Source of the DNA: Bombyx mori
Taxonomy: Eukaryota > Arthropoda > Insecta > Lepidoptera > Bombycidae
Reading direction: 5' to 3'
Assembly: GCF_030269925.1 (NCBI RefSeq)
Contig: NC_085123.1
Span: forward strand, 4,712,001 to 4,776,000
DNA: 64,000 nt
The translations under genes were made by a program, and so were the position numbers. Shown here piece by piece: positions 10,257 to 21,866 of this stretch. Numbering within the stretch: the stretch's first letter is position 1; each line of letters starts with the position of its first letter. The notes beneath the pieces were generated by a model, which was not told the origin of the DNA, made no database searches, and saw nothing but the letters and a program-made list of their open reading frames with translations.

Positions 10257-11111
10257 CTATGAGTTGTTGGGAAGAGAGACTAGAGATCTCTCTCACCCCG
10301 CCGCCTGCTTCGGCCAGCTGGCGTACTCGCAGAAGTAAAACTTCGTCTTCCAAGTCAGTACTGATTTGTGCATCTAGGCTCACAGATTGATCCCCGTGAG
10401 CTCACCTACTCCTACGCGCATAGTTGAAATAGACCCTTAGACTATCAACGATTAGGTAGGGAAAAGAATCGTCTAGGATACGTCGCCACCCCTCCCATAT
10501 CATTATGTGTGGGGTCCGCTGCATCCCATCTAGTCAGAGAACGTCCCAATATGTGACGAATTTAATTTTGCAATATTTTATTTTACACACTGTAAAATAT
10601 TGTTTCGAATATAAGTTGAGATATAAAAATCCAAATCGACAAAATTAAATTTCTTTTCAATATTGTTTTTTTTTTTAATGAATCGTAAAACCTGAACGTG
10701 TATTGTTTTCGTTTGTATTGTTCAAACAAATGTGATACTGAACAGCTATTGAACATTGCACGAAGGTTAACAACATTATTATGACAACCAATTCGGTAAG
10801 CGGATAAATTTCGAATACTCAAATATATAGTCTAATTTCGATTTTATGAGTAACGCTGTAATTCGTGTTTTCAATTGCACAGTGAAGATCTTGTATCGAG
10901 GGGTCATCGGCAATCGGTAGACCGACGGTCCGAATGTTGAGATTATCAAATAGTTTAATATCCTCTAGTTTTTTGAATCAGGCCATAATAATACATAATA
11001 CACAACTTAGCGTGACTCTCACTGCTCACCTTCGAAAATAAAGATAAACATCTATTACATTTGATTTTATTGTCCTACCTATTGCTACTAACCTTGAGGG
11101 GATATAGGCTT
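10257..11111. other. Intergenic DNA with a second jockey-tail remnant
   Basis: About 10380..10465 holds another diverged jockey 3' UTR remnant (CCCCGTGAGCTCACCTACTCC, GATTAGGTAGGGAAAAG) on the plus strand. The remainder is AT-rich without recognised content. Confidence 0.45.
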
Positions 11112-11270
11112 ATTGCTTCACCGAACGTGTCAGCAAGCTCACGGGGCTCAGCCTGGGAGACTTTGCTAATATCTGCCCTAGCAAGAGCAATATTTCGCTG
11201 AATGTACCACCGGATCGGAATCGCGATCCTCTCATTAGATCCAAATATCCGCTACTCCCTATAATAGAGG
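11112..11270 (-). repeat. Jockey-family 3'-UTR fragment
   Basis: AGCTCACGGGGCTCAGCCTGG, CTAGCAAGAGCAATATTTCGC and ACCGGATCGGAATCGCGATCC match the minus-strand jockey 3' UTR. Confidence 0.72.
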
Positions 11271-11475
11271 ATAAAACAAATAACCAGAAGATGTGCTTTA
11301 GTCGTTCTATACTCAGATGAAAAAATGTCATTTAGTCACGATGAACCCGATGAGCTGAATATAAATCCGGGTAACACAGTAAAACGGATTTTTGTAAATT
11401 TCCTGATGTGCCTCGTTAACCCTATAAAATTAGAAGTATCAACTCAAATTTAATTGTAATTGTTTTTTTTTTCAG

Positions 11476-11931
11476 TTCTCGGTATCCAAATTGGTCTTTA
11501 TAATAGCATGTTCACAAGAACTCTTTGCGGTTAGACTTCACAATTTGTTTCAGTTTATCGACGGCTTTCGTTCCGAGCATAATCTACAAGGGTTCCTACA
11601 CGTCGGAAACGATTATGCTGTATTCTTAAAAAAACCGGAGCCACACGATAAATATCTCGTTTACGAACTATATGAAGTGAAAAACGTAGAGGAACTTAGA
11701 AATTATCAACCGAGATTACTTGCCATATCTAAAGTACCAGTTGAGTACATAAAAAATCAACTTAAAACCTTCAGAGAGGAACTTTATAAAGCCAAATATG
11801 AAGGTGGCAGTGTGATACCCGGAACCCAAGTTCAGACTCTCCGGGAATGGCAGATAGAAAGAGCTATCAATTTTGACAATACGAAAATCTTAAAAAACGA
11901 AATGCCTATTTTGCGAACGATTTTGCGATAA
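11476..11931 (+). CDS. Hypothetical protein, terminal exon of an unrecognised gene
   Basis: A strong acceptor (T-run then CAG, 11463..11475) opens an ORF of 151 codons plus stop. No ATG occurs near the start, so the exon must be joined to an upstream exon that I could not locate. The encoded segment is charged and soluble, with no signal peptide, membrane segment or transposon motif; recognisable stretches are QELFAVRLHNLFQFIDGF and REWQIERAINFDNTKILK. The C-terminus ends LRTILR. AATAAA at 12045..12050 gives a plausible 3' UTR of about 120 nt. It looks like host coding sequence, but I do not recognise the family. Confidence 0.55.
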   Translation, partial: FSVSKLVFIIACSQELFAVRLHNLFQFIDGFRSEHNLQGFLHVGNDYAVFLKKPEPHDKYLVYELYEVKNVEELRNYQPRLLAISKVPVEYIKNQLKTFREELYKAKYEGGSVIPGTQVQTLREWQIERAINFDNTKILKNEMPILRTILR

Positions 11932-12044
11932 ACGCATGAGATTTTAAGAAGATCTAATATTTTTTTCAACTTTTAATGATTACAAAAACAAACTTCTCAA
12001 TCAAGAAAGATATATTTTTTTTAAATAATGTGCAGTTTTTTTGA

Positions 12045-12050
12045 AATAAA
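12045..12050 (+). terminator. Polyadenylation signal for the 11476..11931 exon
   Basis: AATAAA, 114 nt after the stop codon on the same strand. Confidence 0.45.
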
Positions 12051-12065
12051 AATTGTCTTTTAATG

Positions 12066-12946
12066 TGACAAATTGATTGAAATGAAACATTCAATCCTCT
12101 ATCCTTTCGACTCTGTCAGCAATACTGATTCTTCTGATTACTTAATTTTTTTTTTGTAAAGTTTCACGTCTTGAACGAATATAAAATAATATTAAAACTA
12201 AATTGTTTCAAACTTGATACGAATACTCGACAATAAGGGTCTGTTTACCAAGCTTACAAGTTGGTAAAATGGCTCAAGAACATTTTATCCATAAACAATA
12301 ATTGAGCACGATTTCTATGTTTATGTTTAGTTCTAGGTTATTCTTGTTTTATGTCTATGATCCATAAAAAACTTTTGACAGTAACTTTTTGGTTCGTAAA
12401 TACATCGAATTAAATTCAGTAAGTGAATTATTTACTAATCACCATTTTTTTCTCCTTGTATTCGGCATCAGCTCACCCTTTATGACCCATTCGGTTTTTT
12501 ACTCTAAGGATCCTTAATCGGCTGTCAACTGCAATGCTTCAACCGTGACCGATTCTCGTAATACCAACAAAAAGAATAATTGCGGTCACCATATTGACCA
12601 AATAATACCTAATCTACTTTTTATCTTACGCGCTCGCGATATCACACTAACAAAATTAAAACATACATTGTGTTTACAAAAATAATATTCCAATGTCCTG
12701 AGCATACCAAGAATCTAAAAACCTTTTAAGGAAACTTCCTGGAATCGTAGCACTCTGCGATATCATAACGACGACAAACCAATGGACTAAACCAAATTGA
12801 CGTCACGTTCTTCATTTATAGAATGTATATTATGTAGAAGGTTTTCTCATGTTCCTAACAATCATTTTGTTGATAAAACGAGCGCAGAACCATAGGCAGG
12901 TAGGTGATGTACTTTTTCAGTGTTGTAACCTTTATTTATTTATTTA
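12066..12946. other. Intergenic AT-rich DNA
   Basis: No coding potential or repeat family recognised. Confidence 0.5.
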
Positions 12947-13312
12947 CTAGCGACCCGCCTTCACTTCGCTTCGGAAACATTAAATTTTATTATTAATAGG
13001 TAGCTGAGTCTCACGACATTACCCGCGGTTATTTTCGTACCGCGAGTGATGCCGCGGGGCGAAGCTAGTCTAAAAAAAGTAGCCTAAGTTACTCCTCATA
13101 TCATCAGCTACCTATCAGTGAAAGTCTCGTCAAAATCGATCCAGCCGTTCCAGAGATTGGCCGGAACAAACAGACAGACAGACAAAAGTTGTAAAAAACG
13201 TTATTTTGGTGTATATACCGTATATACTTTATATTCATATGCATGTAGTAAAAAGCGGTTATTTCAATATTACAAACAGACACTTAAATTTTATTCATAT
13301 ATATGGATTAGA
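12947..13312 (-). mobile_element. Small non-autonomous Helitron
   Basis: Reverse orientation: the 3' end CTAG is at 12950..12947 with a flanking host T, preceded by the GC-rich end region (TTCACTTCGCTTCGG). The 5' TC end is predicted at 13312..13311. The body contains the frequent lepidopteran block ending in AACAGACAGACAGAC (about 13167..13181). The same element occurs at 48697..49015. Confidence 0.68.
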
Positions 13313-13421
13313 AATACATACACAAAAAATATATATGTACATATATGCACAAACAAATATACTTAATATACATTTAATAGTTTATACAGTATTAAAAGGA
13401 ATATAATATTAAGAAATTCAC

Positions 13422-13688
13422 TTAACAAATAACTTCATGAGAACTTAGGACCCGCTCATGGCTGGAGTGAAGATATTGAAAATAGGGAGTTGGATAGGAA
13501 GGAGGTTCGGGAGACAGTAAGGAATGAAGAGTCATCAGTGCACGTAAATTAAGATGCTGGCGAATCGTTAAAAGTTTGAGCTCAGCACGATAGGAAGATA
13601 TATCATCATGTTTACGAAGATTAAAAATAAATCGAATGCAGTTATTAAGAAGACGATCGAGTTTATTAAGAAGATTTGCTACCATTCA
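13422..13688 (-). mobile_element. LINE ORF2 fragment (post-reverse-transcriptase region)
   Basis: An 87-codon open stretch encoding LDRLLNNCIRFIFNLRKHDD and LRALMTLHSLLSPEPPSYPT, a conserved region downstream of the reverse transcriptase in jockey/CR1-type ORF2 proteins. The catalytic domain and 3' tail are missing, so it is a dead fragment. Confidence 0.75.
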
Positions 13689-13699
13689 TTCAGCTTTGG

Positions 13700-13943
13700 A
13701 TTTTTTATTCATTAATTAGATGGATGGACGAGGTCACAGCCCACTTGGCATTAAGTAGATATTAGAACCCATAGAACACATCTACACCGTAAATGCCGCC
13801 ACCAACCTTGAGATATGAGTTGTCAGGTCTCAATTTTTACAGTACAACAGCTGTCCCACTTCTAAAGCTGCAACGCATTATTGCGTTACGGCTGAAATAG
13901 GCAGGACGGTGGTACCTACTCACAACGTTCAACCATTAGTAAA
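13700..13943 (-). repeat. Bm1: Bm1 SINE, 5'-truncated
   Basis: Reverse Bm1 3' half, diverged (GGTCACAGCCCACTTGGCATT, AGGCAGGACGGTGGTACCTAC). Confidence 0.85.
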
Positions 13944-14160
13944 TTATCTTCTTCCTTTCTTCAGTGAATTTCTTTCTATGGTGTTGCTCCCAAATTTAGT
14001 AAGAAATTCTGTTTTGAACGAGATTTGAGAAGAGTTATTAGCGAAAGATAACGACTTAGCTGTGTTCTTAACGTTGCTCATGTCCATGAGTGTCGGTGAC
14101 CACTCACCATCAAGAGCTCTGTACATTCGTCTCCTTGCGAAGGCAACAACAAAATTCTCC
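13944..14160 (+). repeat. Decayed LINE 3' end, GGTAGGCAGCGGCTTGG family
   Basis: 14070..14150 matches the family tail (CATGTCCATGAGTGTCGGTG, CACTCACCATCA), with the end of a LINE ORF upstream. It lacks a clean poly-A tail. Confidence 0.5.
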
Positions 14161-14242
14161 AGAGTTGGGCTTCAACCAGACATCGTTTCAACTTGTATTC
14201 AAAATACATCAAGCCGCCAATTGCTCGCCACATACAAATTCT

Positions 14243-14450
14243 AATAATAATAATAATAATTTATTTATTTCTCTCTTAAAGGTATAGTACAAATACAAAT
14301 GGAAATTAACCTTATAATTTATTTTGTAAGCCTTTGCAAGAGCTGAAAGTATGTACTAGGTTCAAAGACCTGTATTACTGATCTCCAGGCTCCCTCCCTC
14401 TTAAGATAGATTAGGTTAGGTTAAGTCGTGAACAGATTCACGTTCAGTTA
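14243..14450 (-). mobile_element. 5'-truncated LINE 3' end with (ATT)n tail
   Basis: The reverse complement matches the 3' UTR of the LINE at 58132..58723 (GTTAATTTCCATTTGTATTTG, GATCAGTAATACAGGTCTTTG) and ends in an (ATT)n array, here (AAT)n at 14243..14262. Confidence 0.78.
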
Positions 14451-15725
14451 CTTAAAAACATGTAGTAAAATGACAAATATGCTTTTGAATAATAGACCAA
14501 AGTGAATAGTTAATAAAAACTAATATTGTGATTCGCATTACGATTAGATTTCATAAAACATTAGTTCACAACAAGCGATTTGATCGTGTAATGTGATCTT
14601 TATTCTGTGTTCCTCATATTTAGTACTTAAGGGTCATTGACGACGATCCATCACCGAAATGCTTGTCAGCACCGATGGGTTAGATTTTGTCCCCTACCGC
14701 ACGATCACATTAAATACTCGATCGGAAAACAGGCACATGATTTTTTCTTATAACAACACTGGATAAAACAGCGTGGAATTCTCGAAAATTTGTCTATTAC
14801 GAAAATTTATCCCCATTTAGCAATTATCACGATACAATTATTGCTAAATGGGTGCTAAATCGTGAAAAAAAAAAAAAAAATGGTTACGATACAACTTACA
14901 ACGGAAAATAGAAAGTGTCTCGATCCAATCAAGGTTCATACAGTAACTGTAGTTCTAGACGGAGGCAGCTATTGTTAGGCCAACGTATTTTCCAAAAATC
15001 GTACAAAAATCTATTTCAGAGCTAGAGCAGAGAGGTGATAGACAGAATAAAATCGTCGTAGCTTAAAGGAAAAAATGCCCGGTGTTTTCATATCAAGCGA
15101 TTAGAAGACTAAATTAGCAAAAAGTTTACTTTTCTCATGATTTTCTCGATAGAAAGTGCTTATGGAATTTCAGAACACGGGATAATAAACGCACAAACTG
15201 CTACGGCCGAACTGTCTACTTTTTAAGCAAAATAATCATGTGTTTGGGAAATAAGCATAATGGCTACCTTTTTGTAACACTGGGAAATCACAGTTTACGG
15301 ATACCCAGCCGGGCGATAATGGGCCAGGTTATAAGTATAACGGCTACCTTTCGAATGTCTTTTGATATCTCAAAAGTCAATTAACCACTAAAAACTATGT
15401 CCCTTAAAAATATATATATTTAGTTCAATTTCTATCGGGCACTGGTACCCGAGGTAGGAGATCTGCGTTCATTACGACATTATTTATGGATCTAGTTCTG
15501 TGAAAGGGGTATATTAACCGTGATGTCTTACCACAGAGAAAAAATATTACAAAAAATCGTTCTCACAGTTGTAGGTATTTGTATTAAAACAATTTAATTT
15601 CTAACCCACTGCCTTTTAATTTCAACTAACTCTTTTTAGTCTCACTAAATAAATGTAATTCTACTTTTCTTGGCGTTAAATTTTTAATTATTAATATAGT
15701 TTTTTAACGTATTCATAACTTTTTA
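14451..15725. other. Spacer downstream of GMC gene B
   Basis: AT-rich with a poly-A run at 14864..14880; no ORF, exon or recognised repeat. The gene B stop codon overlaps an AATAAA (15727..15722), too close to the stop to be confidently the functional signal. Confidence 0.45.
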
Positions 15726-17321
15726 TTAACATGGACATCGTCCTGAAGGACACTTTCTGTAATCTTCTTTAACCAAATCTGCTCCTCTTTCACCCACCAT
15801 CACACTTGGAGCGTTGGTATTTGCACTGACTGTAAATGGCATTACACCTGCGTCTATTATGCGAAGTTTTTTAAGGCCATGAACTCTTAGTCTGCTGTCG
15901 ACAACAGACACGTTTATATTACGTCCCATTCTCGTAGTACCTGTTGGATGATACACGGTGGTGATAAAATTCAAAGCTATGCATCTCCAATATTCATTGG
16001 TGTCGAGTACGAATTTATTACAAGGAGGCCAGTCTATTCTGCCTAAAAATCCACCAATCGATTTGAAATATTTAGTATTCACGATTTTAGTCAGCATTTT
16101 AATTCCGACTACGGCTGCATCTAAGTCCCTTGGATCTTTAAAATAATTAGCGTAAATAATCGGATATTGTTTTGGATCATTTGAACGCAACTTAATGTTT
16201 CCTTTAGAAAAAGGATGTAACAAAATAAATCGAAAAATATACAAAGCATTGTTAATGTTTTGTTTCACTATTGATTCTATCACTGAAGGTTTCACTTTGA
16301 TAGTGTTGTAAAATTCACGCACTGATGACGAATTTTTACCGAAAAGAAGAGGAACGCTTTGAAATTGTGGATATGTTTGGTTGGCACATTCTGAATAAAA
16401 TGCTGAAACGTCCGGGGTACTTTTACCACCTAAGTACCCTTCACGATTGTAAAGATATTGTATGGCAGCAAAACTTTTTTCTGCTGTCGTTTGGTCTTCC
16501 GGCTCTTTACCAAATACAGGAACAAGTACTATACCATGATCTTGTAAATTTTCACCAACCATGCGAGAGTTTACTTTACAAAAAATATTCTTTGAAATAA
16601 GATGTTCCCGCGGTCCAACTCCAGACAACATCAGCAGCTGCGGTGTATTAATTGAACCTGCACTTAAAATGACTTCCTTGTTTGCATAAAAAGTGAATTT
16701 TTTTCCATGAATTTCTACAGATACCCCAAATACCTCCTTAGTTTTATTGTTTATTAAAACCTTGGTAACAAGAGCATTCTTAACAATGAAAAGGTTTTTT
16801 CTGTTTTTTATTGGATTTAAATATGCTTTAGCCGTACTTTCTCTTGTACCACTAGCAGCAGATGCCCTAAACCTTCCAGATCCCCGTAAGTTGTTAAGAT
16901 TACTAACATCCAAAACTTTTTTGAATCCAATCTCATCCCAAGCTTCTATTATTTTATCGGCAATGCGCCTTGATGTTACGTTAAATGAATTTATTATTAG
17001 AGGCCCTCTTGTTCCGTAATTTTTTCTAACCTCAGCGGATTTTAATAGTTCAGTATCTTGAAGATTTTCTGCTTTTATAAAATATTTTTCTACAACGTTC
17101 GGATGCCATTCCTCATTTCCTGCATCATACCATCTTTTGTAATCTTTAAAGTTTCCCTTAATGTAAATCATTCCATTTATACCGCTGCTCCCACCGAGCA
17201 TTTTCCCTCTAGGCCATTGCACTTCTCCATTTACAAAACCTTGGCTTGTAATTCCATTGTTTTCAGTTACATATCCCCAATCATATTTTGAACCATATAT
17301 TTGTCTATCCAAAGCAATTAT
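15726..17321 (-). CDS. GMC oxidoreductase gene B, terminal exon
   Basis: The 531-codon last exon of the second glucose-dehydrogenase-like gene. It encodes GMC signature 1 (WPRGKMLGGSSGINGMIY), signature 2 (GSINTPQLLMLSGVG), the catalytic His in VYHPTGTTRMG and Asn in ANTNAPSVMVGERG. It ends in a short basic, cysteine-containing tail (KCPSGRCPC) absent from gene A. The acceptor TTCCAG lies at 17322..17327 and the frame reads IIALDRQIYGSKYDW from it, exactly as in gene A, so the in-frame ATG at 17312 is internal. The reaction is FAD-dependent alcohol or sugar oxidation; the substrate is unknown. The gene appears intact despite a 10-kb second intron filled by transposons. Confidence 0.93.
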   Translation of the reverse strand: MIALDRQIYGSKYDWGYVTENNGITSQGFVNGEVQWPRGKMLGGSSGINGMIYIKGNFKDYKRWYDAGNEEWHPNVVEKYFIKAENLQDTELLKSAEVRKNYGTRGPLIINSFNVTSRRIADKIIEAWDEIGFKKVLDVSNLNNLRGSGRFRASAASGTRESTAKAYLNPIKNRKNLFIVKNALVTKVLINNKTKEVFGVSVEIHGKKFTFYANKEVILSAGSINTPQLLMLSGVGPREHLISKNIFCKVNSRMVGENLQDHGIVLVPVFGKEPEDQTTAEKSFAAIQYLYNREGYLGGKSTPDVSAFYSECANQTYPQFQSVPLLFGKNSSSVREFYNTIKVKPSVIESIVKQNINNALYIFRFILLHPFSKGNIKLRSNDPKQYPIIYANYFKDPRDLDAAVVGIKMLTKIVNTKYFKSIGGFLGRIDWPPCNKFVLDTNEYWRCIALNFITTVYHPTGTTRMGRNINVSVVDSRLRVHGLKKLRIIDAGVMPFTVSANTNAPSVMVGERGADLVKEDYRKCPSGRCPC

Positions 17322-17948
17322 CTGGAACGAAATAAAACTATATTTATTGATTACTTTAATACAAATTAATACAACAACTCACGGGTATCCTAGTATTAAG
17401 GGAATACATACCAAAAATATTGGGAAATGTCGTGTCTATATTAATATATAACGTCATAATCTAGATTATAATAAAATAAAAAAACATCTCGAAACTGGAA
17501 CTTATGTTCCCGGTCGAACAATATTAGACTATTGTAGTTAGACTATTGTAGTATTGTTGTTATTAGACTCAATATATTTATCATATAAATTAAAAGTACA
17601 GTTAGGTAAGAAAGGGAATAAGAAATAGGTGGTGGAAACAAATATAAAATTCGAAATCGATCCAAAGCTTGACTGGCTCAAAACGCAAACGAATAACTGT
17701 TAGTTCGGTATTAAATTTAGTAATCCTATAAAAGAAGGGAATAATTTAATCAGTTAAATAAAATTAGGTAGGTTATGTCCGTTTGTTTAATACTCTTCGA
17801 AAGATATCCTGATTGATAATAATGTTAATAATAAATAGGCAGAGAAGTTATCTTGTCGATTTAAGTGCAGTGATCTCATGAAAACAGAAATAAGTTAATA
17901 TTATAAGTTAATATAAATTCACAAACAATTTATTCATTTTTTTATTTA

Positions 17949-18134
<186 letters not shown>

Positions 18135-18650
18135 CTATAACGACTTAAGCTCTGTTTATTTTCACAGCTAGCTATGTCCTTGATTGTAACAAAATCATAA
18201 TCTTAAAAGGTGTTATTTCTGTTTCCTTATAGGTATTTCGGAAGAAAACAAACTCTTTTCTGTTTGGTTCATCACTTGCCCAAAGTTTTTTGAAAAAGTA
18301 AGAAACATGAACATGTCGTTAAAGCGATCATTAACAGATCTCGCTGTAACTGCTATTTTAATTACATTATTGGATGATAGATAGTTGAAGAGGGAATTTT
18401 GATTATCAATTTTTGCTACCGATAAAACTTCGCAATATAACAGCTTTTTTTTTTTCCCTAGCTATGCTGATAGCCTTGAGAGGCTATTTCAGCTTCGCCC
18501 TAACGTTAGTAGGTGAGCTCGCGGGGCTCAACCGGAGAGTTGCTAACACTGACCCTAGCAAGAGCAGTGCTTCGCAGAATCTACCACCGGATCGGAAACG
18601 CGACCCACTGAGAAGATCCGGCGAGAAACTCAGTGGGCTGTGTCTATGGG

Positions 18651-21533
18651 TTAGTTCGGTCGTCGAGCCCTTCGTCGCAAGCGACGGGTTCGACGAGGAC
18701 GGTGACCGGTGCTTGTGGTGCCTAAAAGCACCGTTAATGGATCAGGAGGATCCGTAATGACGTGCTTTGGGCGACGTCGACGGTTTACCATTCGGTCTAC
18801 TGGGTCGGGTATGTAATTTCCAGCGGCTACGATGAGAGGGTTCTCATGTCGTGCCGCCTTCTCAAAATGGCGCAGCGATGCCGACTGTAGATACTTACTA
18901 AGAGAGTCGAGCTCCAGGTCATCGTGGAGATCCACATTCCTAAGGAACCATGGCGCTCCGACGGCTATCCTGCAGAATCGTGATTAAATAACCTGAAGGG
19001 ATTTCAAGTGGGTGCGGGCTGAGTGAGCGAACACTACGCTTGCATACGTCATGACGGGGCGTATACAAGTTTTGTAGAGAGTTACCTTATTGCGGAGGGA
19101 CAGTTTGCTTCGACTACAAAGCATTGGATAGAGTCGTCCTAGAATAAACGCGGCGCGGTCGCGTACCGTTTTTATATGGGGACGGAATGTCATCCCTCTG
19201 TCGAGGGTGACGCCTAGATATTTGACCTTCGAGACCCACGGTATGGGCTGGCCAAAGAGAGTGATGGGACTAACGGCGGAGGTGTTTGCGCGCCTACTAC
19301 GGAGTGGGATGCTCGAAGTGATGTTCGGAGGGCGACCCCTTTTGAAGAGCACCGCTGCACTTTTCGTGGGGTTGATGTCTATTCGCCACTTCCGGAACCA
19401 CTGTCCCATGATGGCTACTGCGATCTGGAGTCGCCGATGGAGCAGCGACATCTTCCTACACGAGTAGTAGATAGCCGTGTCATCGGCGAAGAGCGCTAGA
19501 TGGGTCTCCGGAGACCGGGGTATATCATTGATATACAAACTAAATAATAACGGGGAGAGCGCGGAGCCTTGCGGGACTCCGGCAGTCAGTTGACGGGGAC
19601 GAGAACGAGTTCCCTCTACTCGATATCGAAACGAACGGTTCGACAAGAAGTCTCGTATGATGAGCACGAGTCTGTCTGGCACTCCCATGTTGTACAGTTT
19701 GTAAATTAAACCGTTGTGCCAGACTTTGTCGAACGCCTTCGCGATGTCGAAGAAGAGGGCGCCGGTCGGGATTTGTTTACGCCTATTTAGTCCTATCAGA
19801 ATGTGCTCCGTGAGGCGGTGCACTTGTTGTACGCACGAGTGTTTTGAGCGGAATCCGAACTGTTCGTCTATGAGAATTTTGTTCGCGGTAACAAAATCCC
19901 AGAGGCGTTTCCTAAGGAGACGTTTGTAAATTTTTCCTATCGTCGAGAGGAGACTAATCGGACGGTAACTAGAAGTTTCGTTTCTCGGTTTGCCCGGCTT
20001 ATGTATACCGATAACGTCCGCTTCTTTCCACACCGCGGGAAAGATGCAGTGCGTCATAGCGGCATTTAAAATTGTAGCCAACATTGCTATCAGTTGGACT
20101 GGCAAAAATTTTAGCGCGCGGTTGTGGATGCCGTCGGAGCCTGGTGCCTTCCTAGGTTGGAGGTTGTGGATCGCGTCTCTAACTTCGTCAATGGTAATGG
20201 GGGGTAACGCGTCCGAGGGCGGCAGGGAAGCTCTGCGCTCGATCTCCCTGTCGACTAACTCGGTGTGTTCGGGGTCCGCGTGTTGAGTGCTGGTGGTGCA
20301 TTGCTCTTGCAGTGCATCGGCCAGCAGTTCAGCCTTGTCATCGTCATCGAATGCCGGTGGTTGGCCTGAAGGGCGTAAGAGGGGAGGCATAGTAGCGGTA
20401 GTTTCGGATTTGAGAGTCCTAGCTAGTCGCCAGTATGCTTGGTGGGAGGGCGCGAGTTGTTCTAAATAACTATGCCAATTATCGTTACGCGCGTCGCTTA
20501 AGCGGGAGTGGACTTCGCGTTGTAGACGACGCATCTGAATCCGGTTTGAATGCGTGGGAAGACGATCGTAGGCCCGGATTGCCGCGTTCCTAACTCTTAA
20601 GAGATTCCTAAGATCGGGGGACAGTCTGATGCGGTGGAAGCTGTCCTCCACATCGACTTCTTTTGAAGATCTAATGATCGCGGAAGAGATGTGATCGGTA
20701 ATGATGTTTATGGATTCGACGGTGTCCTCGGGGGATGGATTCGAATCCGGGCCGTAAGGGAGGATTGGCGGAGCGGCGTCGGCTAGGCACGTGCCCAGCT
20801 TATTCCAATCCACCATGGTCCTCGTAACAGTGACTGGGTTGTGAGGGCGACCGAGCTGCATAACGACAGGTCGGTGGTCTGAGTCGAGCTCTGACATTGC
20901 TTCGATGGAACGCAAGCGCAGAGTTACGTTCCTAAGCAATGCCAGGTCTATAGTGCTCGGACGGAGCGCGATGTTATACGGATAACATGTTGGAGTTGGG
21001 GGACCGACTATTTCAAAGGTGAGGTCGTCTATAAACGCGTCGAGATGCCTACCGTTAACGTTTGTACGATGGCAGTTCCACCTAGTGTGGTGGCAATTTA
21101 AATCGCCTGCCAGGATGACGGAGTCTCCCATGCCGAACAGTGACTCGATGTCACTGCTCAGGAGGGGCTTGTCCGGGGGGAGATAAACGGATGCGATGAC
21201 GATCGGCTGGTGTCCCGTCAGCGAGATACGGCACACTGACGCCTCGATATGGAAGAGCGAGGGAGTATCGAGAGAGACAACGTGCAGGGCCCGTCTATAG
21301 TAAATGGCAGTCCCGCCTTTGGAGGCGGTGAGTCTGTCATTCCTAACCATGACGTAGTTCACGACTTTCGGGTCGCGACGCGAGGGCTTCAGACAGGTCT
21401 CCTGCACTAACAAGATATCTATAAGATTGTCGCGGAGGAATTCGAAAATTTGATCGCGTTGCCGCGCGAGTCCGTTAGCATTGTAGAATGCTAACGTAAG
21501 GGAATACGGTTTTTCTCTACCTTTTTGCGCCAT
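18651..21533 (-). pseudogene. Jockey ORF2 (endonuclease and reverse transcriptase), one nonsense codon
   Basis: About 960 codons. An apurinic-type endonuclease at residues 1-230 (LVQETCLKP, AGDLNCHH, LDSDHRPVV) would nick the target. A reverse transcriptase at about 440-770 shows FFDIAKAFDKVWH, GVPQGSALSPLLFSLYIN and the catalytic FADD near residue 683. An in-frame TAA at 18984..18986 follows LKSLQVI; the same frame stays open for about 110 further codons to 18651, including an arginine-rich C-terminus. The break is a single nonsense codon, with no frameshift. Translation would begin 18 nt after the ORF1 stop. All catalytic motifs lie before the break, so a shortened 849-residue protein is still encoded. 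Confidence 0.93.
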
Positions 21534-21551
21534 TGATTACCGGTAAAGATT

Positions 21552-21866
21552 TTATAACGTACGCGACATGGACTCGTAAACGTCCATGTGATCGAAAGCG
21601 GCCGCGAGCCGCTGTTCGGGGGTTACCGACCTACGGATAGCGTCAGCGAACGATTGCAGACGGTCGAAGTTCACCGCGGTGACGAAGTCGCGCACGAGCG
21701 CGAAGTCGTTGGCGGCAGAGGGTTGCGGGGGACGGAACGCGGGCGCGGGGTGAGGTGCGAGCAGGGGCTGGGGCGCGGGGCGTGTCACGAGCGGGGGCGG
21801 GGGTGCGTTTTCCGTTCCCGCCTTCGTATACGGCAGCGGTTTTTTCCACGCCGAGACCGTGGGAAC
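21552..21866 (-). pseudogene. Jockey ORF1 (gag), C-terminal segment
   Basis: Downstream part of the nucleocapsid-like ORF1, from the hAT-like insertion site to the stop at 21552. It is proline/alanine-rich (RPAPQPLLAPHPAPAFRPP) and ends AFDHMDVYESMSRTL. Positions 21859..21866 are one copy of the hAT target-site duplication. The reading frame is continuous with 22889..22954 once the insertion is discounted. Confidence 0.85.

Noticed and set aside
13118..13406. Overlapping plus-strand ORFs
   Set aside because: They lie across a small Helitron and adjoining AT-rich DNA and lack any family match.
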